Assembly: GCA_016648135.1 (NCBI GenBank)
Contig: JADDOH010004014.1
Coordinates: 1-64,000 of the forward strand
Direction: 5' to 3'
DNA length: 64,000 nt
Source: Agrypnia vestita
Taxonomy: Eukaryota > Arthropoda > Insecta > Trichoptera > Phryganeidae
The notes under the pieces were generated by a model that saw nothing but the letters and a program-made list of their open reading frames with translations, searched no databases and was not told where the DNA came from. Of this stretch, positions 1 to 12,370 are shown piece by piece (position 1 is the first letter of the stretch; each line of letters starts with the position of its first letter). Position numbers and translations under genes: made by a program.

Positions 1-1249
1 ATTATAGGGGGATACGATTTTACAAACTAATCTTTGGAAGATTTTGGATGCGTGCCACATATAGCTTTGGTGAAGGGGGTAATAGCGAAGCATCATCATC
101 ATTTTAAGTACCCGTGTACAAGGGGATATTGAGATCAATGTGTGGTTCTATATACTAGGAATCCGGTTGTTTGGCTCACCCGAATAAGATGAACATCAAA
201 ATCATAGTTTAACACAATTCTGGAATTTTAAAAACTTATCGCGGTTCGCGTTCGAATTTGTTTGTATAGTGTCCTTGTCGTCGTGTATATTCGGGTATTG
301 GTGCTAGTCAGAAGGTGTTAGGGGAAGTATGCGCCGGGGGAAGTGCTACAATGTAACGAGCTGGTGAGCCCTAGGGATGTACCATCTATAAAGGGAAACG
401 AGGAGTGACGGAGCGGGGGAAGTGGTGTCTCTTTTGATCTGTTGAAAGCGGAATGGGGTCGAGTAATTGACAGGCACAACGATGGGACGTTTGATTGATA
501 ATGGGAATTCGGATCTTCCCAATCAGTTGAATAAAATAGATGCGGTCACCTTTTCTTTCGATTTCTCAAATTTATATTAACCGAGCACTTTAGAGAAAAA
601 AAAAAAAACAGTTGTAGTTGGGAACAAGGCGTCTTCATCACTGCGTGAACACGTGCGTTTGGGATCGTCGGGATTGCTAAACTACTTCTTTATTACGGGG
701 AGTAGATTATTGTAGTAAGGCGTGCTATTTTATTAACTTGCGGCGAACGCGTTTTGAGAAAGGAAGTGTGGATAAAACGGACCATTTTTGGATGGGGGAA
801 GGGTGTACAATGGTATAACGTGGTGTTGAACACTTACATGGGGACGAAATTCTAACATGAAATCAAATTCTTTCAGAACGGGGGAAGCATAGCTATAAGC
901 AGGATTGCTTATACAATGTTGAAGATTTTAAGATCTAGTTGAATAACGGGCGCGATCGTATGAGGCGTTCAAGTTACTTTCGATTAATTGTGGGTATTTG
1001 AGCCTTACTTGCTGTTTAAATGATGTAGATACGGATCTTTGGTTTCTTATTAACTTTCTAACATGCTTGCGCGTAGGACTTAGTCAACTTAGCTAATACG
1101 TCTTACCATAGCTACTTGCAACACCTGGTTCGCGGATGAATTTTCTAAGGGTATACCAAATGATGCCAAACGAAGGAACGAGGGGGTCTAATAGCTACCT
1201 ATGTTTGTGGCGACGCGTTCCTGCTCGTGCGATCGTACCGCGCCGCCCC
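1..1249. other. G-rich motif region without a gene
   Basis: No open frame of useful length and no recognisable protein. The octamer GGGGGAAG occurs at 336, 415, 794, 880 and, just beyond, at 1251. Two occurrences are followed by similar sequence (a TACAATG... TAACG block, then a GTGGTG-like block), so they may be copies of one degenerate repeat. The motif resembles the polypurine tracts that precede 3' LTRs of retrotransposons, but this is inference. The region is richer in G and CpG than most of the window. Confidence 0.35.
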
Positions 1250-1259
1250 AGGGGGAAGC

Positions 1260-1948
1260 TGTAACGATATTGGCCTATTCAAATAGACATTGCTGAAAAA
1301 TTATACGAAAATATCTATCTGCTAAAGTTTATAATAAAGAGAAGCTTCACAAACCGTTAAATACTCTATAATTAAATATTTTGCCGGATAGGTAGGTGCG
1401 GACGAGCCTTATTATTTGCACGCGGGCGTGTAAAGCAGGCTTTATGTTATTTTGTTTAACGAGATTGTCCAATCACAGACGCGGGCCGTGAGCACCGAAA
1501 CTAGCCTATCAGGAACGTGGATTCGCGGAACGAATTCGACGAATCAGCGGCTTTCTGAGTTAGACTTTGACTTTTACACGCTAGTTGGAATCAAAGATGG
1601 CGCGAGATAGGGACTATTGTTAGGCGTTACAAATTAGAAAGCGGCACTTGAGTTTTCAGCTTGAAGGTCGGCGGAGGCTTTGTCGAGGAGAGTCAGGAAG
1701 GAAGATAATTTGGCTGGATCGAGGAAAAAGCCAGAGGTTGATAATAATTCAAAGAGAATTGGAACAGTGAACAGCTAAGCATTTTCAATATTATTTATTT
1801 CTATTGCCTTTTTCGTGTATTCAATTTAGAACTTTCTGGATCGTAACAATTATTGATATATGTTGTGGATTGTTTTGTTACGTATTTTGGGCCTAGTGAT
1901 AATTATTACTATACGCGCTTCGGATTTAATGTACAAGAAATCGTAATG
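1260..1948 (+). mobile_element. Putative degraded LTR of a retrotransposon
   Basis: A GGGGGAAG purine tract (1251-1258) lies one base upstream of a segment starting TGTAACGAT. The segment ends ATCGTAATG at 1948, an imperfect inverse of its start. TGGCGACTGTGA follows directly at 1949-1960 and resembles the tRNA-Arg type primer-binding site (TGGCGACCGTGA) of mdg1/412-like gypsy elements. The interior has a CCAATCA box near 1470. A purine tract before and a PBS after the same LTR would fit a tandem or nested arrangement. No gag or pol was found downstream, so this remains tentative. Confidence 0.28.
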
Positions 1949-2291
1949 TGGCGACTGTGAATTATTGCATAACGCTTATGAAATATATAATTCTGTCGCT
2001 GTTCATATGTAAAATCATTTAAATTCGATATTCATATATTACCAAAGATATAAAGGCTTTAAAATGGAATACTTTACTGACGAAGGGGGTTTCGTGTTCG
2101 TTCGTGGGTTTTAAAATTCAGTATAATTATGTATATTCAATGTCGCGAGGTTCGGAATGTGCGAGAGGTTCTTCAGGGCGGATGTATTCTTATGCTAAAG
2201 AATGCTTGTTATCTATACTGGCGATTGAATACACGGATTTCTATATGATTTGTATTGTTTGGAAATAATTGGGATCGGAGTATTTATGGGG

Positions 2292-2810
2292 TTTTGATAT
2301 CACGATTGTCAGTGTGATATAAATTCAAATCGTACGAGGAATTCCCCACAAGTAATATATTTTAAGAATGCATCTGGATTTTATATTTGTTTTATTAAAA
2401 CATGATTGTGTGGTTTATCTGAACTCGTTACATGTTTTTATTGCGTCATTGGGCAGCCGTTCTAAACACAATTTGTTCCTAACAAATTCTTATGAAACGT
2501 ATTTCGAATTGTACATGTTGTATAGGGATGGTTAATTTGGATACGGCCGGTCTTCGTCTGGGGAACACATTTGTGTTTTCTATTGCGGTTGGTTATTTTA
2601 CTGTCGGCCTGTATGCGAGGGAGCTGTGCGTGGACGGTGTCGCGGATGCTGTCTGAACTTGTTTCAACTAGTACGAGAATTTAATTGTGTGTTTTGATAT
2701 CGCGATTGTAAGCGTGATATAAAGTCAAATCGTGCGAGGAGTTTCTTACTAATAATATATTTTAAAAATGCATCTGGATTTTTTTATTTATTTTATTAAA
2801 ACATAAACAT
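2292..2810 (+). repeat. Direct repeat pair of about 120 bp
   Basis: A block of about 120 bp at 2292-2400 (starting TTTTGATATCACGATTGT) recurs at about 2693-2810 (TTTTGATATCGCGATTGT). The copies diverge by roughly 10-15 percent by eye. Both contain GTGATATAAA, ATCGT.CGAGGA and a shared ATGCATCTGGATTTT block. About 290 bp of unrelated DNA separates them. No coding potential seen. Confidence 0.7.
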
Positions 2811-3225
2811 CAGCTTATTTGACTACAGAGAGGAAGAGTTTGTTCACAAAGGGCACTAGATATTATCAATTTCGTATGCGATCCCAAGATGTTAGAAATA
2901 TTTTAGTTAATATAATTTCTTTGAATATTTGCTGCGGAATAATATTTTATAAGAAGTTCATAACTACTTGTCAACGGACGATCTTGTAAACATAGTGTAT
3001 ATTGCACAATATATTGAAATCAAAAATCTACGTATTTCCTAGGTGGCGGAACTCAAACATACTTGTAATTATAATTACATTTTGATATATTGCTACGCCT
3101 TTTAATCGGTTAATGGATAGTACATGTGTAATGTTTACGCCTGCATGTGATATCACTATACAGCGTAGATGAACTATATTTAAGGGGTTTATGTCCTGCA
3201 TGTGCTCGGCGTGGAGGGAATAGTC

Positions 3226-3530
3226 ACATTGTTTTATTCATTCAATATTAGATATTTGAAATGTTTCTACAACATTTTCCATTATTGTGGGCAGTTCGCG
3301 GTTTGATCAGGGGTAGTTAACCTTCGGTCTTCCGTAACCGTGATAGTTTTCATATGACATTGTTTTATTCATTCAATATTAGATATTTGAAATGTTTTCT
3401 AGAACATTATTCACTATTGTGGGCAGTTCGCGGTGTGTTCAGGGGTAGTTAACCTTCGGTCTTCCGTGATCACGTTATTTACTAATATGACAGATTGTTT
3501 TGTTTTGTTCGTTTAATATAAGTAATATCA
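3226..3530 (+). repeat. Tandem duplication, period about 131 bp
   Basis: Copy 1 starts near 3226 and copy 2 near 3357. Both begin ACATTGTTTTATTCATTCAA, and both carry GTGGGCAGTTCGCGGT and AGTTAACCTTCGGTCTTCCG. A third, partial and diverged copy begins near 3488 (GATTGTTTTGTTTTGTTCG). Small indels separate the copies. Probably a local duplication within an old element. Confidence 0.75.
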
Positions 3531-3582
3531 TATTTTTATGAGTTACCGTAATTATTTATCTATATGATTTTATTATTGAGAG

Positions 3583-3915
3583 TGATGCAACGAATACTAC
3601 CTTCACGAGTACGAATATCGGGCTTACTATTCGGTGAATACGAATGCGAATATTTCCACCAAGGCGGGGGAACTTTAACATACTTGTAAATATAATAACC
3701 TTGATGCAACGAATACTACCTCCATGAATACGAATATCAGGCCTACTATTCGGTGAATACGAATGCGAATATTTCCACCAAGGTGGGGGAACTTGAACAT
3801 ACTTGTAAATATAATAACCTTGATGCAACGAATACTACCTTCATGAATACGAATGTTCAGGCCTACTATTCGGTGAATACGAATGCGAATATTTCCACCA
3901 AGGTGGGGGGGGGGC
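3583..3915 (+). repeat. Three-copy tandem repeat, about 120 bp unit
   Basis: Units start at 3583, 3703 and 3822, each with GATGCAACGAATACTACC. Each contains ACTATTCGGTGAATACGAAT and ATTTCCACCAAGG, then a run of 5-9 G. The third unit ends in nine G at about 3905-3913. A single diverged relative (GGTGGCGGAACT then AAACATACTTGTAA) lies at 3040-3080, so the unit existed before it was amplified. The short open frames over this array, on both strands, reflect the repeat and are not genes. Confidence 0.85.
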
Positions 3916-5170
3916 ATCTAGAATCCACGTTTGAACAGAAGTGGTTAGACACTTCTTAAATTTCACTTACAAATCTGTATCTTCCATTCCCTTAGAATCT
4001 CGGGCTGCGATAATGTCAGACAAAGCTTGCCCTGAGCCTCTGTTGCGCCTAGTTGTTGTGAATATAAATATGTTTGTCTTCCTCTACTATGTACTATGAA
4101 CAGATTGAGCAGATCGGACAACGTGGGACGCGCTATCGGTAGGTTTCTTACTTGTGTTTTGAATATAACGTATGCTATTAAATCTTGTAAATCTGTCATA
4201 AATGGGTGCCGCATGTGGTTGTGCTGACACTGTTCTAAGTTGCTATTATGAGATGTTGATAATCACTGCGGGCGGAATCTTTAGCGTATGCCGTTAACTT
4301 GGCAACGATTGTATTGTTTTATATTACAGTATTTTAACCCCGGTGGTATTATAGTTATGGCGGTTCAATGTAAGGGAGTTTTGCTACTAGCGTTTATTCC
4401 TCGGCTACGCCGCATATAATTGGCCTTTAGGCCGACTCCGGACGTGGACGATATCGGCTATCTCTCATATAGGCGAAACTGTAGAATTCTAGAGCGGTTT
4501 CTAGAAGGACGAGTACGGATTAGTTACGTGCGTTTGTTATTTCCATAGTTAGGTAAGAATTCGTTCTATGTTAGTCTAGTCGCGTTAATAAGAATACGAA
4601 TCTCACCACATATCAAAAGAATTTTGGATAGCTACGGACACAACGGAGGGGGAATTTTCCTAATCACTAGATAGATCACGACTGGCCAATTTTGAAAATA
4701 TAAATTCTTAACAAAAAAATAAATAATAATATTAGCTTTCATGTAAATATACTTCCGAAGTTCTAAGTTCGACTTAAGTTTTATCTAGTAGCTTAAAGCA
4801 TAAAGTGTGTGCTTAAAGTCACAAAAGTTGTAATGAGGCTCGATGCGGTAGCTTAAAGTCTCAAGCTTTGGGCTTTTCGTAAAACTTACATTATTAAACT
4901 TTATAGTTAGGTATTTAGCTTAGGTGTACAGGTAGATACGTTACATGTTGTAACATAAGGGTAAGTAGCAGAAATTAGTTCAGTAGAGGGACGGATGGGA
5001 CAGTTTCCGTCTTCGCTAATAACATAATCACACACGTTTTTGAGAGAATAATATAACACAGTAATAATAGTTTTCTCTTACAGAGAAGTACTACGTACGC
5101 ACTTAGTACGATATCACAAATAGTGAGTATAATTTAATAATATAGAAATGTATTACCAGCGACGACACAT
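3916..5170. other. No gene recognised
   Basis: About 1.25 kb holding only short open frames, including an 83-codon minus-strand frame at 3963-4214 with no recognisable domain. TAGCTTAAAG recurs around 4790-4860, a weak local duplication. Nothing else assignable. Confidence 0.5.
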
Positions 5171-6795
5171 ATGTATACTAGGGATGGGCGTTGAATGGAC
5201 GGACTAGTTGAAATCAACCGTTGACGTTGCATCGATGCGTCAACCGTTTACGTTTATCGCATGGACTAGTTGAATTCGTAGACGGTGGACAGCGGACGCC
5301 GTGGTCGGTGGACGATTCGAGATAAACGCAATGCAAAGCAACGAGCGAGAGCAAGACAAAACTTCTCCGTTTATTTCTCTCTCATCTCTCGTTGTCGACT
5401 TGTAAATGCCATAAACGGCTCGACGGGTAATTTCATTTCAACTCTAAAGTACACTACCATAGAGTGCAGATCTGTGTACATGAACTATGACTAGAGATTT
5501 GAAATTTGAATACATGCGTAGGGCGAGATAGGCTTAATAAGCTATTATCTATTATTTTTTACTTGATTTTTTGTGATGTCACGTGCGACGATTCGGTGAA
5601 TTCCCAATTTTACGCTGTATAAAATAAAACAATTCTATTTAATTATTTTATTTTTTATTGAACTATTATTAATTAACAGGCCGGCTAGATATTTTTCTAA
5701 AATCAATATTTTATTCGATCGATCTCGACTTCTTATATCTACCTGACAAGGGATGCAAAAATTTAATTATTGTGTTATTTCCTTACTTTTCAACTTTAGC
5801 ATATAAATGATAAACAAACTTGTAGGGAATAAAATTTTCTATACCTAACTATGGTCCTTATTCAGGAGTCCAACATTAATTATTATATATTATATATGTA
5901 ACATAATCCTGAATTTAGGTTTAATTAATTTTTATTAAAAATTCCCTATTTTCTACTTTATAGATAAAAAAATAAATCTTTTATAATTTTGTTTACACCA
6001 CTTTTTAATGGTTTTTTACATGTTTCGGGAACAATGTTTCTTTTCTCAGATTGAGCCTTAAACTAAAGTTGACAAATAATACAGATATATTTATTTATTA
6101 ATAATGTCACCACAAAGTGAAAGCCTGACTTTGAAAGATGTATTAATTTCTATATAACATCTTAAATGTAAAGTATTTTTAAATTATGTATTTATTTATA
6201 AATTTATAGATAATAAATAAATGTAAAGTATTTTTTACCGCACCTCATAACTGGTGCCTTTATTACGCAAAATCATTGTTTCCTTCCATTTTATTTACTC
6301 ACATTTTAATGCTTATACCCAATACTTTGACTGCTTATGTATGTAGTTTATATTTATATTTTACTGCTAACACCTGATATTGCTGTGTATACCTACTTCT
6401 TTCTTTGTTATATATAGAAAGAAGTATATAAAACAATATGTAAAAGCCTATAATGTGCGTAAACAAATAAATAATAAAATATTTCTTTTTACATATAAGC
6501 ACAAGTAGCGGTTTTACTTTCCCCGAAACTATATTCCTTCGAACTTCTTTAAATTTTAAAAATTAACGTCATAAAAATAGCCAACGGCTGAGCCGTCGAG
6601 AAGCGTCGCGTTGAACCGTAGACAGTTGACCATCGTCCCGATGTTTAGATAGAACGTCCGCGACGTCCGCGTAACGAAGTTGACGCGTCAACTAGTTGAC
6701 GAATTCAACTAGTTGATCGTCTCGTCGATGGATGGACGTGGACGGTCTCGTTTCGTCGACGGTAAATACGTCGACGACCCATCCCTAATGTATAC
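5171..6795. mobile_element. Non-autonomous hAT element with 8-bp TSD
   Basis: The element spans 5179-6787 (1609 bp). It begins TAGGGATGGGCG and ends CGACCCATCCCTA, an inverted terminal repeat, and is flanked by identical 8-bp duplications ATGTATAC at 5171-5178 and 6788-6795. An 8-bp target duplication with a short TAGGG-type TIR is the signature of the hAT superfamily. Subterminal regions at both ends are unusually rich in GACG/CGTC and in the palindrome-like ACTAGTTGA, as expected of subterminal transposase-binding repeats. The interior is AT-rich and encodes no transposase (longest open frame 69 codons), so it would depend on an enzyme supplied elsewhere. The perfect duplication suggests a fairly recent insertion. 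Confidence 0.88.
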
Positions 6796-7892
6796 TGCTC
6801 TGTCGCAGAAATTACTAATTTTTGATCAAATATGGCTATAGCATAGTCCCCACAAATATTTAAAGAAGACAAAAAAATACATGTATACCTATACAACCTT
6901 CAAAATTGTGGTAATGTGTGATAAAAATTACTGGTATTCCTAATCAATTTGTAAAAAAAAATAGATTATCATCTCGATTAATCAGCTAGTCATTTGATTC
7001 AATTTATAATTTCGGGTTGGCTGAATCTCAACCAATCCGCATTAACTACTTAATCAGCCGCTTGGCATGTAGGTAACCAAAATATTTAACTAAGCTTAAT
7101 CCCAAGTCTTATCCTTGAAATATTTCAGAGAATTTACGACCGTGAATGTCGTCATATCTTTGTCCATACTATATTCTTATATTTATACAAAATAATATTA
7201 TGAATATATATTTTTAAATGAATTTAAAAAATAATTTATTTCATGATTACTTTTTTATTATCCTGATGAAATAAATTTTTGTTTTTGTTTTGTTTAATAT
7301 GTTGTCACAGGGTCGTGGCGGTGAGAAACAAATTAAAGCTTTTACTTATCACCACCATTCACTGAATTTTTAGTTGGAGCACTATTCTTTAATTTATGCA
7401 ATTTCGCGCTAATCGTCACCAAGGATACGTCAGTTGAACTCTTTATTCATTACTGAACATAGGTGCTCTCTTAATTTATTGGTCGCAATGAAACGCCGCT
7501 CCGTTTTTTGTTTTCGGTTTTGCTTTCTAAGACCTCGTCTCGCTTGTCAAAACCGACTGTATTTTGGTGCATATGGGATTCTTCCAGATTATTCCATTAA
7601 GCATCCAATAAAACGGAAACCTTAGATTATGTACCATTGTCTTCGATTTTTAGAGTGTCGTGACAATATAATCAAAATTCATTATAAATTTGGATAAAAC
7701 TAAATAACCACAATGTATTTACAAAAAAAATTATCATTTTGACTGAGGGCATTAATTGACTGTCGCGCAAATCGAATTCGTGCTGTGTGATGTTTTCCTG
7801 AAAACTATAAAAAATCATTATTTTTTATGTCAATTTCTAAAATTACTATTTATTTATTTATTATTAATATACGCTGTAATTGAGGCTTTTCT
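6796..7892. other. No gene recognised, AT-rich
   Basis: Mostly AT-rich DNA. A 63-codon open frame at 7434-7625 has no recognisable domain and no splice context I can support. No repeat structure seen. Confidence 0.5.
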
Positions 7893-8035
7893 GAATTGGG
7901 CTTTTACATGATATGATGAAATAATGAAAAAGTTCTTGGGCTTTCGAATTGGGCTTTTACATGATATGATGAAATAATGAAAAAGTTCTTGGGCTTTGGA
8001 ATTGGGATTTTACATGATACGATGATGTGATGAAA
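7893..8035 (+). repeat. 53-bp tandem repeat, 2.7 copies
   Basis: Units start at 7893, 7946 and 7999, each with GAATTGGG then TTTTACATGATA. The first two are nearly identical. The third diverges and breaks off about 37 bp in. Non-coding. Confidence 0.9.
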
Positions 8036-9148
8036 ATGATCAAATAGCATAGCTGTACATTACATGAGAAGAAGATTACAAAAAAAAAGAATTCAAAATG
8101 TAATTAATGCCCATTTATTTGTAAAGTATGTCAAATGTTGTACTTTTTGTCGTTCGTGTCGTTGCTTGAGAATAAATAGCCCAGTGTGGCAAAGTTACCA
8201 TTTTTGCATATTGAAAGGGTGGAACGCGCTTCGAATACTGAGTAGCAATTTTCAATTAAGCGCAGGACGGGGTAACTTTGGCAAGGAGGTAACCGAGCAC
8301 CATCAGACATTAACTAATATCAGGCAATTATTAAATAAGAGATCTGGGATCTAATCTAACCCCGGACTAATGGCAGGGGCGGGTCGGGGCTGGCAGTTGC
8401 GGCGCCCGACGGAGGTACACACGAGGATATTAAACAGCGTACTGTACTTTGAATATTTCAGTGGGTACGGGTGACCCCGGCTGAATGAAATGTTTTTGTC
8501 CCGGTTTAAGATAATCGGCTCGGGCGTTAAATGCATGCTAAGATTTTTTCAGTTCACAGGGAAAAGATATTATAAGCAAAAGATTATTTTTAATTTTTTT
8601 TTTATTCAACCCGTATAATTTTTTTCTGATTTTGTTCATGTCTATCAATAGAATTTTAATTGGGTATACGATATCTGTACTTTAACATAGATAAAGTATA
8701 TATCATATTAAATTATTTAATTATGAGGACACAATAACTACGTTTAGCAATGTTTAAAATATTCTAATACTCTTGATATATTAGTGAAAGAAAAAGAGAA
8801 GTGTTTGCATCTCATGCTGTATGTCTCTTGCGTAGCGCGTTTAAGGCGAAGCGAGCTATGAATCGTTACCGCATACACATATTTTATGCGCAGTGTAGAA
8901 TGACGCAACCGGTACGTATTAACCCTACCGACAAATCTGTTAGAAGAGAGATTTAATTCGAGACATACACCATTTCGATTGAGAAAGGCTCGCTTGTTTC
9001 CATTTTCTAGGACTTATACCATTATATTAAGGAAGGCTGTTCAAATATGCAGATAAATAATTTTATTTTATCTTCGTAAGTGGTGAAAAAAATCTGCGAC
9101 ACCGACCGCGTGCATGTTCCGAGTAACGTCATCCAATCTTGGGTCAAA
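8036..9148. other. No gene recognised; GC-richer island
   Basis: A 96-codon open frame (8064-8354) has no recognisable domain. The patch 8340-8500 is notably GC-rich for this window (a run around 8372-8410 is nearly all G and C). The segment 8790-8950 also looks compositionally distinct. I cannot assign any of it to a family. Confidence 0.4.
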
Positions 9149-9205
9149 AATGTTCTTAGGTTTTCACGGCCTTTCAGAATCTTTGAGTTTTCTGAATATC
9201 AGCCT
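9149..9205 (+). mobile_element. Fragment related to the 45556 foldback element
   Basis: The block TTAGGTTTTCACGGCC at 9153-9168, followed by TTCAGAATCTTTGAGTTT, matches the left end of the foldback at 45556 (same 16-mer, then CTCAGAATCTTCAAGTTT). Only this end is present. It is probably a truncated copy of that element. Confidence 0.55.
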
Positions 9206-11120
9206 CAAAAAAGTATAAAATTCTACAAAGATGAACTAAACTTCTTCTAAATACAGCGAAAGTAATTACCCTCGTGAATATTTAATATATCAAGATTCAT
9301 TTATACTTCAGTTAAAATATTTACTTTTTATTTATTATATTAATAATAATTTTTTATATTATATTAATAATAAAATAATAATAATAAATAAATAAAAATA
9401 ACCTTACCTTGGTAAACAATAGGTACGTATTTTTAAAAATACACTTTATTTTTTTTATTTTTTAAAATTCAAGTCTCTTCAAGAAAAAACCCATTTTTAT
9501 GATAAAGGGCGACTTATGTACTTTTTAAGAGTATTTAGTTTGAGATATTGATAATTATTTCAAATTTTACAAGCTCGTAGTAATTTTTTTAAACATGTCA
9601 TACGTATTGGAACCAGCAATACAACCAGATCGAGTACCAAGAAATTTTTGTTAGATCATGACTATTTGCCTATATATTTTGGTGGTCTGTGATCAACTCC
9701 AACGATGCACCCTGCAATGGATACGAAAAGTCAGCGTAGAAATACGGCAAAATACTCCAGAAAACTCAAACCAACATTTTCCGACATCAACACGTAACCA
9801 TTGTAACCAGATCACCACAGCCATATCATCTCGATAACCACCGAATAGTTAGGGCCAAGAACCAACCGAGTTGTGAAATTCAGTGAGCCTTTAGTTCACT
9901 GAATTTCACAGCTTCTTTTTGATTTTTCGTCCCAACGGTGATATTGGAGTTTCTGTTGGTCCAGGTGAATGTGGGATAGAGGAGAGTAAGCTGAATGAAG
10001 TTAGAGAAATGAGTTTCGATGCATATTGCCCTAAACCACCTAGCAGACGCTTGTTCATGCATCAGTATGGTTAGTAGACGCTCAGGCATGAGTTCAGATT
10101 AACCCGACTATTACTAAAAGAGATTTCGTGTGATGGATTGAAGGATTTCTCAAACAAACCGTTTTGTTGGTTGCGGGACGAGATTAAACACGAGATATGG
10201 AAGTGAGCACGCACGAGCGGTTGCTTTGGTCCGGCGCGGGATTGCAGTGACTGGGTTTCAATTCGCTGCGTGCACGATTTCACCGCGTCCCGTATTTTTA
10301 GATTTCACCGCCTTCACAAATTCGTTGTTTTCCTGGAGGCAGTGGCGTTCCTCCGTACAGCGCCGAACTTATGGGGCTCACCACCTTGAGGCATCAAAAT
10401 ATACAATCAAATAAAAAATAAAAGTTGATATAATTAGTGCGCACATACAATTTGTTCGATTGTCAATATTAGGGACTTAGGGGACAAAGGGACTTAATTA
10501 TTAGCAGAAAAACATTGGCATGTTAAAAATAATATAAAAAGAATGAACAAGAGAAAAAGAGACTTAATTATTAAGTAGAAAAAAATTCTGCACTCAAAAT
10601 TTTTCTTAATCTTGTGTGGCTGCATTCGAACAGATTAATATCCAATAATCTTATCAGTTTACTAACATTCATCGCATTTATATACATTTTCGGGTTTCTA
10701 GACATTTCGCCAATCCAGTTTATTCTAGAACTTCTAGCAATTTCCAATTTACTGTCTTTTTTCTGTCCAAGTTACTGGAAATGTCCAGAGTGCTGAGAAA
10801 TCCTCGTTGGCATATCATTATATTAATATTTTCCTTAGTCCAGTCCTGATATAATTGAATAAGGTAGGATCTTCAAAACTAATACAATTATTCATAATTA
10901 TAATATTTCATCAGAAATTTTCGAAATTTTATTGTTTAAAGGAAATTTTTTCCTGTCGCACCCGAATCATCACATTGTCTATGTCCAAGATTATGTTCCA
11001 TATAAAAAGTACAGGAAACATGTAGCATCTTGAAAATTTATTTAGTTAGTTTCCGAAATAAATCGTTTCGTGTAGTGACCAGGAAATCTCAAGTAAAATA
11101 TAACATAATTAAATATAAAA
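9206..11120. other. No gene recognised; one hairpin
   Basis: About 1.9 kb of AT-rich DNA followed by a more balanced segment. A perfect 14-bp inverted repeat (GTGAAATTCAGTGA) sits at 9873-9909 with a 9-nt loop. Open frames at 9880-10414 are short, overlap on both strands and match nothing I know. Confidence 0.45.
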
Positions 11121-11121
11121 A

Positions 11122-12027
11122 CTGAAGGAACTAGAAGTTGGAGCGAAAATGGACGGACTCACCATATCCTGTCTGCTATACGCAGACGATGCAGTATTAG
11201 TGGCTAACAGTGAAGCTGATCTGCAGTGCTTGGTATCCAGGATGTCCGATGTATGCATGCAGAGTGAACTTCTGATGAATGTCAGCAAATCGAAAGTGAT
11301 GGTATTCGAGAGAGACGAAAGAGTGACTAAGTGTGATGTAATTATAAACAACGAATGCTTAGAACAAGTGAACGAGTTTGTGTATTTGGGAAGTATGTTT
11401 AGTAGAGACGGCAAGGCTGAGAATGATATCGAAAGGAGAGTAACTGCGGGAAACAAGTTAATGGTGCACTAATGCAATTGGCCAAGAAAGAATCTGTCAA
11501 AAGAAGAAGACTAGCTGGTACATAAGGCGTTTAGTGCCAACCTTATGTATGGGAGTGAAGAATGGAATTGGCAAACAAAAGAGGAATGAAAGTAGACTGG
11601 AATCGGTAAATGCGGTCACTAAGACGCTTGTGTGGACAAATCTTTGTTCGATAGAGTGAGGAATGAACAAATTAGAAGTGAATGCAATGCTAGCTGGAGT
11701 GTGGTAGATAGAATAAAGAAAGGAGTGCTGAGATGGTTTGGTCATGTGGAACGTATGAACGAGGAAAGGATGGTTAAGAAAATATATGAGGCGAATGTTG
11801 AAGGCAACAGGAATAGAGGGCGTCCGCGAAAGACCTGGCACGATCAGGTACTACAAGTATTTGAGGATGGCCCTGTTAAAAGCCGCAACAACCGTAGAAC
11901 GTGTATGAGAAGATGTATGAATGTGGCCGAAGCAAAAGTGGTGTGCCAGGATAGAAGAGTGTGGCGTTCAATCCTCTCTGCCTACCCCTGCAGAGATACG
12001 GCGTGACGGTTAGTTAGTTAGTTAAAA
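11122..12027 (+). pseudogene. LINE reverse transcriptase 3' fragment, frameshifted
   Basis: This is the C-terminal part of a non-LTR retrotransposon reverse transcriptase. The first frame (from about 11122) carries the RT catalytic box YADDAVL shortly after its start, followed by LLMNVSKSKVMVFER, typical of LINE RT finger/palm sequence. The frame breaks near 11470. The C-terminal part resumes at 11632-12006 with RIKKGVLRWFGHVERM, GRPRKTWHDQV and a Cys/Arg-rich tail. Several single-base indels lie between, so it cannot encode a working enzyme. It ends GGCGTGACGG followed by (TTAG)n at about 12010-12027. The copy at 59583-60425 is very similar and less damaged. I cannot name the clade with confidence; RTE-like or another late-branching LINE group is possible. 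Confidence 0.85.
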
Positions 12028-12189
12028 ATAAAAATATATGCAATGCAGGTGCGAAAATATTAATTTAATCTACTTACTGTGTAAATATTTTAAAACTAGC
12101 CATACACCCGTAAAAAATTACGGAACATTATATTAAAATGGTTTGCGCTTTTGCTACGTCCTACATGTACGGTATTTTCGACGATTCAC

Positions 12190-12370
12190 GCAGGCTCGGC
12201 GGTAGCAGCATTGTTAAGTTGCGGCCGGTTCGACTTTGCTAGTCCGGGGTTCAAGCCCCATCTTCGACCGCTTAAACTCGTTTTTTTAACCGTGAATTCG
12301 AACGAAATTATGGACGTTACATGAAGTTACGGACAGACAGACAGACAACGAAATTATTGTATTTAGATAT
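12190..12370 (+). mobile_element. tRNA-derived SINE (family C)
   Basis: The head (about 12196-12275) carries a T-arm-like GGGGTTCAAGCCCC, and a box A-like GGTAGCAGCATTG lies upstream. The body continues CGTGAATTCGAACGA, then ACGGACAGACAGACAGACAA and CGAAATTATTGTATTTAGA. The body recurs at 34340-34430. A pol III-type head fused to a dispersed body is the SINE pattern. It is not a functional tRNA gene: I cannot fold a full cloverleaf with an acceptor stem. Confidence 0.6.

Noticed and set aside
3583..3915. CRISPR array
   Set aside because: Only three long units of about 120 bp with no short repeat plus unique spacer pattern, and the context is eukaryotic.
3556..3959. Open frames of 68-90 codons on both strands over the 120-bp repeat
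   Set aside because: They arise because the repeat lacks stops. Both strands are open equally and no motif is present.
8064..8354. 96-codon frame as a gene
   Set aside because: Cys- and Arg-rich composition but no recognisable zinc-finger spacing, and no supporting context.
12236..12275. A functional tRNA gene
   Set aside because: A T-arm-like GGGGTTCAAGCCCC is clear, but no acceptor stem or anticodon arm pairs properly and the body recurs elsewhere, so it is a SINE.
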